This document shows positions 1-12,984 of a stretch of 64,000 bases of DNA, piece after piece. The translations under genes and the position numbers were made by a program. How positions within the stretch are numbered: the stretch's first letter is position 1; the number at the start of each line of letters is the position of its first letter. The notes beneath the pieces were generated by a model. That model did not search any database. It was given only the letters and a program-made list of their open reading frames with translations, and had not been told where the DNA came from. The DNA is taken from assembly GCA_013423325.1 (NCBI GenBank), contig BLJB01000150.1, forward strand, positions 310,001-374,000. Direction: 5' to 3'. This DNA is from Usnea hakonensis. Taxonomy: Eukaryota > Ascomycota > Lecanoromycetes > Lecanorales > Parmeliaceae.

Positions 1-1458
1 ATCACCACATGAAGAGGCAGTGGTAGTAGCCGCTGTACTCGAGGCTGTTAATGTGTTTGATTCCAAGCGCGAAGACAACGCACCACTCGAGGTCAGCTGA
101 GCGGCAGTTAATGAAGACGAGCTTGTTGGAGAAGGAGCAGGGAGCTGGTCGTATGGATAAGCGCCAACCGTACTGTTTAGAGCTGTGGGAGGTATTGATA
201 CTGTCTGGACTGAGGCAGACATGGTGCTGGAAATCACTTGAAGGTGCGTCAGTCAATGCACTTTGCCGGCACCACATCCTCTGGAACTTACGAGAAGTTA
301 CTGGCTCAGACTGTAGCGCTGTCGCTGTCACTGGGGCAACGACAGGCGAAGTGCTGAAAGCTGACGGAGACGCGCCATCATAATTGTTAGTCCAGGAAAC
401 AGCCTCACCATCAATGCTGGCAACGACGATGTTGGCAGCAGCCCTAGCCTTGACGTAACGGGTTGCGTTGCCACGGGGAAGTGGCACCACACTAGAAGAA
501 ACAACAGGATAAGCTGTGCCTGCAAAGTATGCCAATTTTTCCGCGACCGTGACTGATCCGATAATAGATGATTTAACCGTGATGAACGTTGACATGCTTG
601 AATTCCAACCGTTAGAAGCAAACCCGGTGTACGCTCCGGCGGAGGCAGATATAGTAGAAACAGGCAGCGTCTGGGTCTCGGTACGTGTTTCAGTGACTGT
701 CTCGGTGGAAGACAGAGTCAAGAAGCTTGTGGCAGAGGGGAGCATCTCCGACGGTGGAGCAACATAACCGGGCGGAACTGGCTGCAAAGTGACGACCTGA
801 GTGCTAGTGATTAGAGAAGCCGAAGCTGGCCTAAAGATTTTCGGAGTCAGAATGCCTCTTGTGGGATCAGGTTGAAGTAGTGAAGCAGGTCTTGGGAGTC
901 AAAGGACTCCCAACCAACATCTCGCAGCTCAGATTGCAGTACAGATCAGGAGGGTATGGCCTGAGAAAATAACTCACGGCGTAGCACCCAGCCAGTAAGT
1001 GGTCCCATTGTTCTCGGAGAAAGAGTAATCTGCTTGACCTTCGGCTGGCGAGGATGCTTGAATGATGCTGATGACTTGAGTGGAGATCACAGAGCCAATG
1101 ACGGTGGCTGTGACCGCAGTCGGAGTCACTTGTGCAGCGCCGTTAACCGAGGCTTCGATGTCCGCTGTGGCTATTGGACCTTGACTAAGAGAGTAGATTG
1201 TCTCGGTAGTAGGGGAGGCTGACAAGGTGACGAAGATTGTCGACACGGGTCCGCATGCATTTCTGGTGTCTCGAGGTCAGTGACAATTTCTCGCAAGTGT
1301 TACACAAGACGTGATGCTTGCAATGAAAGACTGCACAAGGATATAAGTTCCTTATACCAGGGGCAAAAGGCATTGATGTCTCCAGTGAAGACTTACTCTG
1401 TCGCCGTTGCAGCAGCGCCGCCTATGCCAACAAGTAGGAGCGGCTTGAGAGGGTGCAT
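1..1458 (-). CDS. Secreted Ser/Thr-rich protein, 5' part (four exons, continues past left edge)
   Basis: Exons read on the minus strand are 1458-1397, 1262-978, 803-292 and 236-<1. Phases close exactly (2, 2, 1) with donors GTAAGT, GTGAGT and GTAAGT. Exon 1 encodes a short hydrophobic leader (MHPLKPLLLVGIGGAAATA) that looks like a signal peptide. The mature part is rich in Ser, Thr, Ala and Val and has TETRTETQT-like runs typical of O-glycosylated fungal surface proteins. The last exon is still open (low-complexity Ser/Thr/Ala) at base 1, so the C-terminus is outside the window. I recognise no catalytic domain. A cell-wall or GPI-type protein is possible, but the end that would show an anchor signal is missing. 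Confidence 0.7.
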
Positions 1459-4400
1459 CTTGGTACTGACGCAAAAGGTAAGTAAAATAGGAAAGATGGC
1501 TATGACTTGCTGGTAAAAGGAGTGGAATTGACGTCAATCTTGGTGTAAATGAGTGTGGAATTATGTTGCTTGAAAAGAAGGTGAGTTGATGGTGTTGAAA
1601 ACATCTGAAGGAGTCCCGTTCTAAATGTTTATCAACGCAACCGCGCTAGTACTAGCCAAAAACGGCTATGTACAGGAAGGTCTAGCAGATGTGGCGGAAG
1701 CACTTCTGAAGTGATGACTGCTGAAGGCAGTATCGTCCCTGCAATTTTAGGGGTATTTTTCAAGACATTTACGTGTTTCACATTGTCTTTTAGTCACATG
1801 ATCAATTTCACCGTTGCCTCTCCAAGAGCCAGTCCAGTACAAGTCCAGAGCACCATTAGAGTATGGAAGCATTTCTGTATAGCAAGTCGCCGCAAGCTTG
1901 GAGAGAGAAGGGTGAATTTTATCAACGAGGGCAGCTAGCAAGTTGCATGGGTTTCACAAAGCAAACCCCAACCGGCCCAGAGAAAGCACCCGGGTGTGAG
2001 GAAAGGTGTGCGTGGATACCTAGTGCTGCCCAGCAAGTAGGACACACAAGAGTTGTTCCATACCTGGTTGATATTGCCTTTCCGTATAGAGATCTACGGA
2101 TTGAGGCTGAAGAATCTCCCTGCGAGAGTCCTCCACTAGAGATAATTGTGTTACATTCAGGTATTCGGAAGGATATACAATCTGCGACGATGCGAGATTT
2201 GCATTTGTAGTTGGAAAAACGGAGTTATCATTCGGGATTATTAGTCTAGATACTAAGTCTTGAATACAAGAGCTCGATACTGCATTCAGGGAAGATGATG
2301 CCGCCGACTCTGTTCTCGTCCTTCTTATGGATGCTAGGGAATCTTCAATGCTTAATCAGGGTTCAAAGAGGGCAGTAAGAGTTCCTCGAAATGGCCGCTG
2401 TGTTTGTGGGAATTGTACTTCAGGTGCTCATGGGTTGGCGAAGCTATCCTGACGCACTGACTGTAGCCACTCTAATCTCCTCCTTACATGGAGGATTAGG
2501 ACATCTTGGGGCTATTCTGGTGGACATCAATGAAACGCCGCAGTCATCTCTATGTAGGCTGGACCAGTGGTCTATCCTGGGACAGCAGCGTGTGATTGCG
2601 TAGCTTGTTCCACTTGACGCGCCGGAGATGACATTCTCGATTGGATAAGGATTGAAACACTTTCTGGTGCCGAGTAGATGATGGATTTATTTTGTAGGTA
2701 CCACGAGCATGGCTACTGACTGATGGCTTGCTCCTCAAAAACCACATTAATAAACGTGTATCAAAGTCGGACGCGGGCGACGTCTTTTATAGCACTGCTC
2801 GAGATGTCAATATGTCTAGGTCATATGAATTTGCGGATATTGATGGTGAGAGCTTGTCATTGCATTTGGTTGGGAGGCTTCAAGTGCCGCTACCTCTATA
2901 TGTAATCAGCGACCTGGGCTTCTTTGCCAAGCTTTTTCAAGGTGCTAGCAGCTGCACGTTGATAATCCGGGCATTTTCCCAGCACCTCCCTTGAAGCAGA
3001 GAATAAGAGCTTGTTACGAACGAATGACTCTCCATTGTTTTAAGAAGTAATGTTTGACAGCACAAACGAAGACAGGAACGAAGACAGGGTGGTGACAATC
3101 TGACTTAAAACACAGGCTCCAACATCAGCTGAATTTTGCCTTCGTAGGCCGTAGATTGTTTGAAAAATATAGAATAATAACTGATTCTAATACTGCGGTT
3201 TGATACCTTTGAGTCGTGACCGACATGCGATGAGAGAAGGTCCTCGAAGTTTTCGACCGCCGCAGATGGCGTGGGGGGGATCCAGCGACGACAATTGAGA
3301 AACTCCAGCGGTGCCATTTTGCATCTTCGATCTCCTTAGCAGCGCCGTTTTGTTGTCTGTTTAATGCGTTCATTTAGCGAGACTTGCTGTGCTATCAAAT
3401 ATTTCTTGTGACAGCGGTTAAGTTCTCTTAGGCCACGACAAAACAGCCAAATTGTTGCGAGCCTGATGCCCTGATGCTGGCGAGTTCTTTTGCTGTGTGT
3501 GCTGTCTCACAGGGCGTACAAGCCTTTACTTGAGCCAAGTCTTATCAGTCAGGTTCTTTCTGTGAGTCCACCCTGAGGGCAACGTCATGTTTCTCATGTC
3601 TTATAGTAGTGTGAAAAATTTCGCAAGCAGCCGTACAGAGATGATTTGCGCTAAAAGTCGCTTCAGCAGAGCTTCATCATCATTCATCAGTCCGGGTAGT
3701 TCTTGGGCGCCCCAAGGAGGGATACAAAAGGTGGCAGGTGCTGACTGGACGTAGTATGGCTTTAGTGCCTCGAAGCGCACAGAGCCAGACACTATTCTCA
3801 CGTCTTATCCTTAGGGAGATTAACAGAAGTACGATTCCATTTGAATCAAGCCACTACTTGCTTCAGGGTGGCTCCCAAACGGTACTATTAACATGGAGGC
3901 TAAGGTCATGACCTGCCTCCTGCACCGGAGCTCATGCAACATACGCGGTTGATTGACCATCACTCGAAGTACTGATTTCGTTGTCGATAATAGTCGATAC
4001 ATGTCAGCTTGATGTGTAATTCCGAGCCAGATTCTAGAGCTTCGTGACTGCCAATGTGAGATCGACGTACAAAGTGTTTCAATGCCTCAAGAAACGGGTA
4101 GATGAGCGTTATGAGGGGAGAAAAAAAGCAAATGAAGACAAAAAGAATGCTGACGGGTACGATAGCAAACACCTCTCATGGTAATCGTCGAGTCTGGAAT
4201 GTGCAAAAAGAATCTGTTATTGCGGTATTGTCTTCCTTTCACCCGCAATCATCTTCAGCTGACCCGTGAACCCGGATAGAGCGACGTACGTTAGCGCCGT
4301 TGGCTATGATAAGGTATTTGTAATTCCTTCATTACGAGAATTTTAAGAGGAAAAAAACAGTCTAACATGCATGTTGTTTTTATGGTTACAGGCTGCAGGA

Positions 4401-5206
4401 AGAAATAATGCTGCACTCCGTGTTCTGTGCTTTGAACCTGTCCCTGCATCATAGAGGCTTGCGCGTCTTCCGATGGAAAGCTACATGATTGTGTGCATTG
4501 ATTGTGTGCATTGATTGTGTGCATTGTGCGTATTCTCAAATTAGACTAATCGCTGCGCTATGATGCAGCTAGCTCAATATTGATGGTGGATGTTGTCATG
4601 AACGTGTTCGCTTGTTGTAACCAATCAGTATCCTTTGCCACACAGCATGTGCCAATTGCTGCTCCCGAGGTCCTCCACAAACCCTGGGTCTGGGTCCGGT
4701 TCGGTGTCACCAAGTATGCAGCCAGCCGAAGAGAACCAGGGTCCTGGTACAACTCAGATCAGACATCAAGGCTTCCAGTCAGAAGAATTCGACCATCATC
4801 TTTAAATCTCTCAATCCCCAAACAAGAGGCTACACAGACAAGTGGTCTGAGCGGTCATGACTGTTTTTCCTCCTGGTCGTGGCATAGGATCTTGGGCCAC
4901 AGCTCTTTCCTGTTACTGGCGGAGACAAACCGTATCCGGCAGAGGAACCACACACATACACACACACAAATGCAGCATCGGGTGGATACATTTTCGGCAG
5001 GAGTCTTTAGCGTTCTTGAATCTTGCGGGCATGTTCGGCAGTATCCTGGATGTTGCGCATATTGTCCTCCGTCCCAATTATGCTTTGCGTTTCAGGTCCA
5101 CAGGTTTAGGTCCCTAATTTGAACGATGGACGGACAGGTGGGTTCTAGTCAGTTGATGAAGTGACTGCCAGAGATACGAGTCTACCGCCTCATGTGTGCC
5201 GAGGCT
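1459..5206. other. Gene-free stretch
   Basis: No reading frame here is supported by a recognisable domain or a consistent splice model. Short minus-strand frames at about 3601-3801 and 3960-4172 look mildly protein-like (the second has a hydrophobic N-terminal stretch), but they have no ATG start in frame and do not join convincingly, so they may be remnants. A 13-nt tandem repeat lies near 4487-4530. The first part should include the promoter of the secreted-protein gene. Confidence 0.5.
4487..4530. repeat. Tandem repeat, 13-nt unit x3
   Basis: Three consecutive copies of a unit reading ATTGATTGTGTGC are visible, the first slightly diverged. It is a simple local minisatellite with no coding context. 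Confidence 0.8.
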
Positions 5207-6150
5207 TCACCTGTATGTGGTCTTTATGACATTCGATGGATCGAATTCCCTCTTGAAGACCTCGAGATCAGTTAGGCCGCTTTTTGAGGAACCATTCGAG
5301 GCACTCTCCAAGACGAAGACAATGTTGGAAAAAGCTCTCTGAAATTCAGGTTCGCAGAAGAGCAGCTCTCTCCACATGCTTGCTACCTGGACAGATGGGT
5401 TGCGAAATCCGAAACCGACACCAAAAGACCCAATGCATAGATCCTGATGCTGCCGCAGGGCAGCAATCCTGAGTACTGTTCTCATTTTTTCTTTCATGAG
5501 CTCTCGTTCTTGGCTGAAAGAGTAATCTGTACCAGACTCGTCAAGTTTTGGGCGCCGAATAGGTGCCACGGAGATGATTGGCAAGACTTTCCAATCTTTC
5601 CACATAGAATAATTTTTGTCGGCCCCAGAGCGAAAGACTACTGCACTCGAGTGTAAGCATAAGTTGTCATTGGCCTGCATCTTGGAGAGAGCAACGTACC
5701 GACATGAGGGGAATAGATCCCACCAGTTGTTCGAATTGGATAGTGAGAAGTTTCGGAGGATGCATGGGCAGGCGTTGTCAAAACCTTGGCGAGATTTGAA
5801 CGTCGGCAGAGGCATTCCTCTGGAGCTATGAGACCAGACTCCCAGTCGCCCCCGGCCCGTTTCTCGTTGGCCATGTTGACAACCGGTATTGCTCCAAGCT
5901 GCTTCGAAGACCCATTCGCTTTATAATTTGACTCATCCCAGTCCAAGGCGGCATCAACCGGGTCGCCACTAATGACCGCTACGCGAAGCTTGCGTCCACA
6001 ATCGAGTGGTGGATTAATATGGAATTTGGACGAGTCCGGATATGAAATGGATACAGGAGGAAATTGTGGCAATTGAGATTGAATATAAGGAGTGTAAGTT
6101 TTCTTGGCCTCGGAAGCAATCTCTGATGGCTTTGCTTTTGCTTGCGGCAT
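5207..6150 (-). CDS. Microbial-type poly(ADP-ribose) glycohydrolase (TIGR02452/PARG_cat family)
   Basis: Two exons, 6150-5700 and 5640-5207, are joined by a 59-nt intron (GTACGT donor, CAG acceptor, phase 1), giving 294 aa. The family hydrolyses ribose-ribose bonds in poly(ADP-ribose). The N-terminal half carries the macrodomain-like strand VVNMANEKRAGGDW followed by APEEC. This corresponds to the bacterial-type PARG loop GGG-X6-8-QEE, and the two glutamates are at about 111-112. Downstream the usual VFRSG strand, a hydrophobic VLPIISVAPIRRP strand and a GSFGVGFGFRNP loop (the GxxGxGxF-type adenosine/phosphate loop) follow in the expected order. The third glycine of the GGG loop is Asp here and the Q of QEE is Pro, so activity is probable but not certain. 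The ATG at 6150 is the first in frame. Confidence 0.8.
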
Positions 6151-7995
6151 TTTCCTGGAGGAAGAAAAAAATACTGCCTATGTTGGAGGACAGATTTGAG
6201 ATTGAATTCCGCTAAGAACGAAGCGAAAGAAGGTGACTGCAAGATGGAGACTTCGGCGGCGGAGGTAAGAGAGTTCAAAGAAGGGAGGGAAGTAAGAGGC
6301 GATGGTGTATGTATGATGGAAGCATAAGCATAAACAATTAGGGTGAGTGGGTGAATTGGAGATGGCACGAGGCATGCAAGTGACAGTTGTAGCGGATAAA
6401 AGTAAAAGTGCCATGGTCATCGTTATTCCCGCTTGTATGGGGCTTGCTGCTGCCGGATGACGGGGGCAAGAGGAGATTGGGGCCGATGCGGAGTGCCTAA
6501 AGATGCTTAAAGAAGCTATGGTTCGCTATGGACATGATCAAAGGGAGGGGGGGGGGGACTACATGGCCAATCGCAATGGTACGGCTGGAGGCGTTTGAGG
6601 TAGATCTGAATCTGACATGACTAAAGGATCAAGCCACGATACGCGAGAAGAGCAAGAGCTCAGACGATTCGATCGAGGATTCAACGAATCCATGAGTCGT
6701 TCATGGTTGGATCAAGTGCATCAAGTATCATGAGATCATAACCTGCCCGAGGGTTCAATTACCGCTGCTCGATCTGCCCAATAGCGGTGAAGAAATGGGA
6801 AAAAGAGTGGCTTACTAAAACCCAAAAAAAAATGGAAAAAAAAAACTCTTTCCAAGTTCATCTCGTGGCCAACGTGGCTATCCGAAAGGATAGGTGGATA
6901 GATCTTGGTAAGGCTTGACGGGAGCCTTTGTTCCCCGTTCCACGATCCTGCACTCCGATTTAGCAAGATGAAACGATCCAACAGCTCGGACCTCCAGATC
7001 GGTGGAGCAAAGTCTTTCTCTTCCTCTTCCTCTTCCTCTTCCTTGCTTTTCATTATTCTTGCTTTATTCATCTCACCTGCATTATTTGTTTCCTTTTCCT
7101 CTTTCAATTGGGCATCTCTCGCTCAGATAGATGTATCGTTAGCCTATCACATTCATCGTTTGAAACTTCTTCTTTGCATACTTCCGTTCGTCACACCTTC
7201 GAATCTGCCGAGGTTAGAGGAAAAGACTAAAGTAAAGTTTACTAAACTTCGGGTGAATAATAGAAAAGAAAAAGGTGGTGGGGGGCCTCACTCCAAGGCC
7301 TGGACCCCTCCGACATAGAGGTCCGACAGCCGCTAACAGATAAAGTACCTCCTAGGTAGAATTCTTTTGTGTTACTTTACCTTAGCTTCTTAAACTTCTT
7401 CCTTAGTACAGAGCGCTCTGAAGGTAAAATACGGAGCACCGGCAATAGTAATAAAAGTAAGGTACCTTAAGGTACGTGCATATAGTTGATGAAAGCTTAA
7501 GCGAGACTGCCAAGTTGCTGATCGCGTATCGATGAGTATGACTGGAACCTCCACTTACTTTACAGACTCGATACTTTTCAATCCATAGGTAATTACTTTA
7601 AGGTCGGCATGCCTCTTAGGTCGAGCATGTCGACCTGGCATAAACAATTAATTCTTGTGCCATCTCAATAGTGGTTATCATGACCATAAACAGTAACTTC
7701 AAAATATGTTGGAATACTGTGCCCTTTGGGGCCTGTCGCCAAGGCGCTGATTAGTCGACTGTCTTGGCATCCACCCGTTAGGCTGCACCGAAATTGCACG
7801 GAGGCTCTACCTGGAGTAAAGTATTTGTGCTCCACACCGATTCCCATCCAGTGACTGGGACTGAGCTTTGTTCTCGTATTCTTTTTTTCTATTCCATCAC
7901 TTTCCCTGCAAGACTCCTCTCTGACATTTGTCAAATCTGAATTCCTGCGACATCCTGCAGCATCCGTCGAGAACCTGAACACCTCAATTTGGCAG
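6151..7995. other. Intergenic, low-complexity tracts
   Basis: No supported gene. It holds a long G homopolymer (about 13 G) near 6547-6559, an A-rich stretch near 6820-6845, a CTCTTC microsatellite near 7017-7042, and TACCTT/AAGGTA motifs near 7370-7475. The 137-codon plus frame at 6905-7318 is mostly low-complexity Ser translated from the CTCTTC tract and is not credible. Confidence 0.6.
7017..7042. repeat. CTCTTC microsatellite
   Basis: About four perfect copies of a six-base pyrimidine unit. It is a simple sequence repeat. Confidence 0.8.
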
Positions 7996-9772
7996 ATGCT
8001 CACAGTATGGCGTCGCATTGGCCTACCACCACTGTCTTCAAGACCGCAAGTGATATCGGTTTCAACTCATATCCGTATGCGGGCTCTGTCCGCAGTGCCC
8101 ACAATCAGCCCCAATGTTGCTACCATTCTGGCTACGCCACCCCGACATGGCGGCCACACAATCACAGTTGAAGGCTCAATCAGGACTATTCGAAACCAAA
8201 AGCAACGCTCATTCGTTGAAATCGGCGATGGATCTACAGCACATTCCCTACAAGCAGTGCTAGACCCTCGACTGGCTGAAGGGCATGTCCCATAACCTTG
8301 TCTCTCCAACCAACACAAAGACTGACGGTGCTCGAATCATGCAGCTTGGGTACGGGGACGTCAGTGGCCATCACTGGTACATGGCTGGCTGCTCCACCGC
8401 AAAAGGAACAACCGTACGAACTGAGGGCTGAGACGGTCAAAGTTATCGGCACAGCCGACCCAGAGGTTGGCCACACTCATTTGATCTGCGGGATCTGCAT
8501 TACGGCTTTTGAGTCAGAGTCGATAAACAGTTGCTGACGAAATCAACTATGCAGAAGTATCCCGTCCAAAAGAAATATCATAGCGCCGAATACCTCCGGA
8601 CAATCCCACACCTTAGGCTGCGAACTCCGATCAATGCACTGCTCGCACGACTGAGGTCTGAGTGTGACTACCATGTGGCTAGTTATTTTCGGAATCGGCA
8701 TTTCGTTCGCGTACAGCCACCAATAATCACATCTTCTGACTGTGAGGCGGCTGGCGAAGTCTTCAACGTATCTTCAAAGCGACCTAATAGCTGGGAGAAA
8801 GATGAGGATCAGGCGCCAAGGAGGGAGAAGAACGGATGGTTCAACGATCCTAAATTCCTGACCGTTTCTTCTCAGCTGCATTTAGAAGCTTTCATACACG
8901 AACATCAGAAGGTCTGGACGCTGTCTCCGACATTTCGAGCAGAAAAAAGCGACACTCCACGCCATTTAGCTGAATTTTGGATGCTAGAAGTGGAATTGCG
9001 GACTGAAAACCTTAAAGATGTCATAGATCTAGCTGAAGACTTGATCCGGGATCTAGCACACAAACTAGAGGAAGCTGGATGGATGGACGAGATCTTATAT
9101 GCCAGTCGAGGAGCGACGTCTGCTAATGTCGAGGGTACGAATCTCTCGGAACTACTTCGCAACCGTTGGAAAGGACTTATGCCAACACCATGGCCTCGAA
9201 TTACGTACGAAGATGCAATCAAGCGCCTTCGAGAAGCAGTCGAGTCAGGCAAAGCAAAGTTCCTGTACGAGCCATCCTGGGCAGCTGGCTTGCAGCTGGA
9301 GCATGAAAAGTTTATTGCTACAACCCTCGGCCAAGGCGGCCCTGTTTTCGTGACTGACTATCCACGGGAGATGAAACCATTCTACATGTTGCCGTCATCA
9401 ATGGGCGATGATGTTGCAACAACGCAACAAGAAACCGTTGCCTGTTTTGACTTGTTATTGCCTGGGCTATGTGAAGTGGTTGGAGGGTCAATGCGCGAAC
9501 ATCGTCTACAACAGCTCTTAGAGTCGATGCAGGATCATGGTTTGAACTTCTCCGCTGCTGGCGAGGTTGATCAAAACATAACGAACAATGAAGCTTCGCC
9601 CTCCCGTGGGAAGGGCAATCTCGACTGGTATGCCGATCTGCGTCGATACGGTAGCGTTCCTCACGGTGGATTTGGTCTCGGGTTTGATAGGCTAATCGCT
9701 TACCTCTCTGGAATTAACAACATCAAAGATGTCGTCCCCTGGCCGCGCTACTATGGCCGATGTGATTGCTGA
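7996..9772 (+). CDS. SLM5: Asparaginyl-tRNA synthetase, mitochondrial type
   Basis: Three exons, 7996-8282, 8345-8465 and 8555-9772, give 541 aa. The enzyme charges tRNA-Asn. The N-terminus (MLTVWRRIGLPPLSSRPQ) is Arg-rich without acidic residues, as expected of a mitochondrial targeting peptide. Then comes the OB-fold anticodon-binding domain (ITVEGSIRTIRNQKQ, VEIGDGST, VAITGTWLA) and the class II core: motif 1 around FRNRHFVRVQPPII, motif 2 with TFRAEKSDTPRHLAEFWMLE, and motif 3 GGFGLGFDRLIAYL. Intron 1 (8283-8344) appears to be a GC-AG intron: the donor is GG|GCATGT, a CTGAC branch point lies upstream of the GCAG acceptor, and only this phase restores the family alignment LAEG-LGTGTSVAITG. 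Intron 2 (8466-8554) is GT-AG, phase 0, also with CTGAC. The small size and leader argue for the organellar rather than the cytosolic enzyme. Confidence 0.93.
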
Positions 9773-12039
9773 TCCTTTGCCCGTGGGTAGCTATCTACTG
9801 CCTACAACTTCATTCCATTGCTCTACACAGCAATTCGAAGGTTCGTGCCTCAGCTGTGATCCTTCGACAACGACTTTTGGTCAAGGTCGCTACGTGTTGT
9901 CTCAAACTTCATCAGCATCGCGCCTTTACTGCTTGGGAAGTGGGGAATATGCTTGGTTGCGGAACCTTCTCCGTAACCAGGTGTCAGGAGGGCTCTACTA
10001 CGGATGAGTTTTTAAGTAAAGTTTCGCGGCGCCGATCAATCGATCTTGGTAAAGTAGTTGGTAGAATTGCCAAACATCAAGGCGGAACGGAAATGCGCCT
10101 ATAGAGGAGAAGCGCCTCGTGCTCTTCGGCAATTTAAACCAACATGGGAGTTAGCACTAGAGTATTAGCTGAACTCTCCTACCTATGCAAGCGACTACCT
10201 GCTGAGCAGGAACGACTTAGCGTTGTGCTCATCCGTGTTGTTGGAATTGGACTCTTCATCTCACAATAACAAGATTGAAGTTATGGGTGTTGTCGCGGGA
10301 CTCTTGAATGGGCAACAAGTAAGGTCACTCGTACGAGTGCTCTGTACTTTAATAATTGACAATTACAAGGTTAAAGGAAGGACGGTAGAGAAAATATGCA
10401 TATCGTGTGGTTGAGCGGCAAGAAAGCTTGGCGGTACTCTAAATACCTTACCGTACACCTATCTTTACCTTCCCGATTCGCCCGGGATATTTTTGAGAAT
10501 AAAATACATGCACGTATCTACTTTATTATAATTTCTGATTTGTACTCTTGCCGTTAGCCATGCCCCTGCCGCATTCTAGATGGCGCATTGCAGCAAAGTG
10601 CCTAATGGATGTGACTTGGTTCCTGTGATCCCATGATAGGACTTGTCCGGTTGGTGGGTTCTTGACGACGTTCTCGGCCGTCTTACAATAATTATTGTTT
10701 ATGGAGGCAGCAAAACAAGCCGAAACACGGATTTGGCTCCTACAGCATTAGGAATGAAGCTTACGTGGCCTGGACCGAGAAGCTCAATCTCAGCCCGACC
10801 ACTGTTATGACTGTGTCGTGCGTCAAACGGTTGCGTTGGCCGCCCGGCAAAGTGCACATCAGAGTATACACGGCTCTTACTGTACTCCGTATAGGATCAC
10901 TCTTATGTCGTATGAAAAATATACGCTCAATTTACCAAATTTAGAGAAAGTTCGGGATATCTTGGCCAAGATCTTGCTGACCAGGTCGGTACAATGCAGG
11001 GCAGGTCTGCAAGAGGAAAGGGAGGAATGAGGCGAAGACTCAGCGAGGGATGAGATGGCGTACCTAAGGCAAGGTAAACTAGGGGGTACTGTACCTACCG
11101 GTATGCACTCGGCAGAAGAAGCTCAACTTCTTATTAAGTCTTATTAGGCTTCTTAAGCTCTTGACAGGGGATAGCGTCGGTAAGATATAAGGTTCCGTGG
11201 CGTGTCGATTAACCTTACCTTACTCCACAAGTTGAGCAAAAAAAGGCCAAGGAGCCAAAGAGTCCAGAAACCAAAAAAAGGAAGACTTGCAGGGCTCACA
11301 CATGGCAGTACCAAGTCTAATATAAACCATGTCTCATATCTCATGCCTACCGCTATAATTGGCTCTAGTATTCTAACCTGAACCTTCATACCTTAGCATC
11401 ACGAGTAGCCAAGTCCTAAGCGAGGCAGTATGTTCAAAGTTGAAACAGTGTGAAGCCGTGCCTGGACCGTATTTGGAAAAAAAAGCGAAAATTGTGTGTC
11501 ATGTATCATGTAATAAAGATGCAGGATTTGTGGGCGTGGGTGTGGGTGTGGGTGTGTGAAGGTATGGTTGTTGGGATGTGGCTGCGGGTGTGTGGGTGTG
11601 GGTAAAGGGGCCAGATATGCAGGTATCGGAATCGGCACGGCTGGATATTCGGGCCTGATAGGTATTTGTATCTGAATAATATGTAATAACAAGGAAGGAG
11701 TGAATGTAAAGTAGAAAAGGGGGGGGGGTCGGCGGATGACGTTTGAGTAAAAGGATTACGAGTAATTTTGAGCCTTGGCTGTCCATTCATGTTTTCTTCT
11801 TGTTTGAAAAGAGAAAAAAGAAAGAAAAAAAAAACCATCGCCTACGAGGATTTCTTAGTCTTACAGTGGAGTGTACCTGCCCAAGTCGCGGTGGATTGTG
11901 ATTGGAGGTGACTGGATTTGAGGTGTTTTAAAAATTGGATTTAGGTGTTGGTAAAGTAGAGTTTTTTTTTAAGCGGCATACTCGGAAATGCTAAATTCTA
12001 ACCTTCGTCACTGCGCTACCAGACTGCCTTAACCTTTAC

Positions 12040-12068
12040 TTTAGGTACTTTACCTTACCTTACCTTAC
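12040..12068. repeat. TACCT/TTACC short tandem
   Basis: Consecutive copies of a five-base ACCTT unit. The same motif recurs near 7370, 10440, 25085 and 33515, always in intergenic DNA. Confidence 0.6.
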
Positions 12069-12307
12069 ACAACTTTACTCCAGTACTCTACCATCCACCA
12101 TCTACCTCACGACTTCTACCTTCACTACTTCCACTACTTCCACTACTTCCACTGCTTCCGCCTACTTTAACAAAAATAAGAAAATAAAGAAAAAATCTTA
12201 CTCGGTACTCTAAAAAGCTTCCACCGGTCATCAGAATCCCATTCCTGTCAAGCTCTGCTTCATGCTTCATACATCATACTTCATACTACCAACCTGTGCA
12301 ACCTGAA

Positions 12308-12400
12308 TCCTCCTCCTCCTCATCATCATCATCATCATAATCATCAACATTATTAAGAACACCAACAATTACCACCACCACCACCACCACCACCACACCA
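12308..12400. repeat. Trinucleotide microsatellites (CTC, ATC, CAC)
   Basis: Adjacent runs of CTC, ATC and CAC triplets lie in the presumed 5' leader or promoter of the downstream WOPR gene. Confidence 0.75.
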
Positions 12401-12984
12401 TTACCTCCGTCAGCTTCTCAGACTCCGTCCGAATCCTTTCGACTACTCTACCCGCCGCGCTCACGGTTGCGTCCTGCCGACTTTACATCTACAACTCAAC
12501 TCTACCTTCCCCTCCAAGATTTAGAAACCAGAATTTAGAAAACCACCAATACTGCCTACCCTGCCACACAACGTACTTTTATAACGCCGTATCGCCGAGT
12601 GGAGAGTGGTCCGAGGTTTCTGACCGTGACTTCTTTCCCGTTCCTAATTCCAATCATACTTCAACGGTCAGCCCGAGATATATTACCCTACTTTACAGAG
12701 TACTGTATGCCAAAAAATATCTTTAGAGATTAATCTGACCACCATCCATTGAGGTAAGCCTTGCGACTGCTTCCTTCTGCCTTATTGTTACATCGTACAC
12801 CCTCCCCCAATTCCACATCTTTTGCCTTTTGCTTTAATTACATTTCCTCTTCTCATCATCACCTCCCCATCTCTTCTTCTTCTTCTCATCATCTCGTCTG
12901 CCCAAAGCTGTCTTGCCACTTATCTTCCTTAACGCGACACAACACAACCACACTTCCTTCAAACAGTTTCCCTCTTCTCTTGCG

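Noticed and set aside
1863..2210. 115-codon plus-strand frame
   Set aside because: No recognisable domain, irregular composition, no supporting promoter or splice structure.
4580..5122. 180-codon plus-strand frame
   Set aside because: Contains a CACA microsatellite run, has no domain-like pattern and fits no splice context. A second frame overlaps it equally well.
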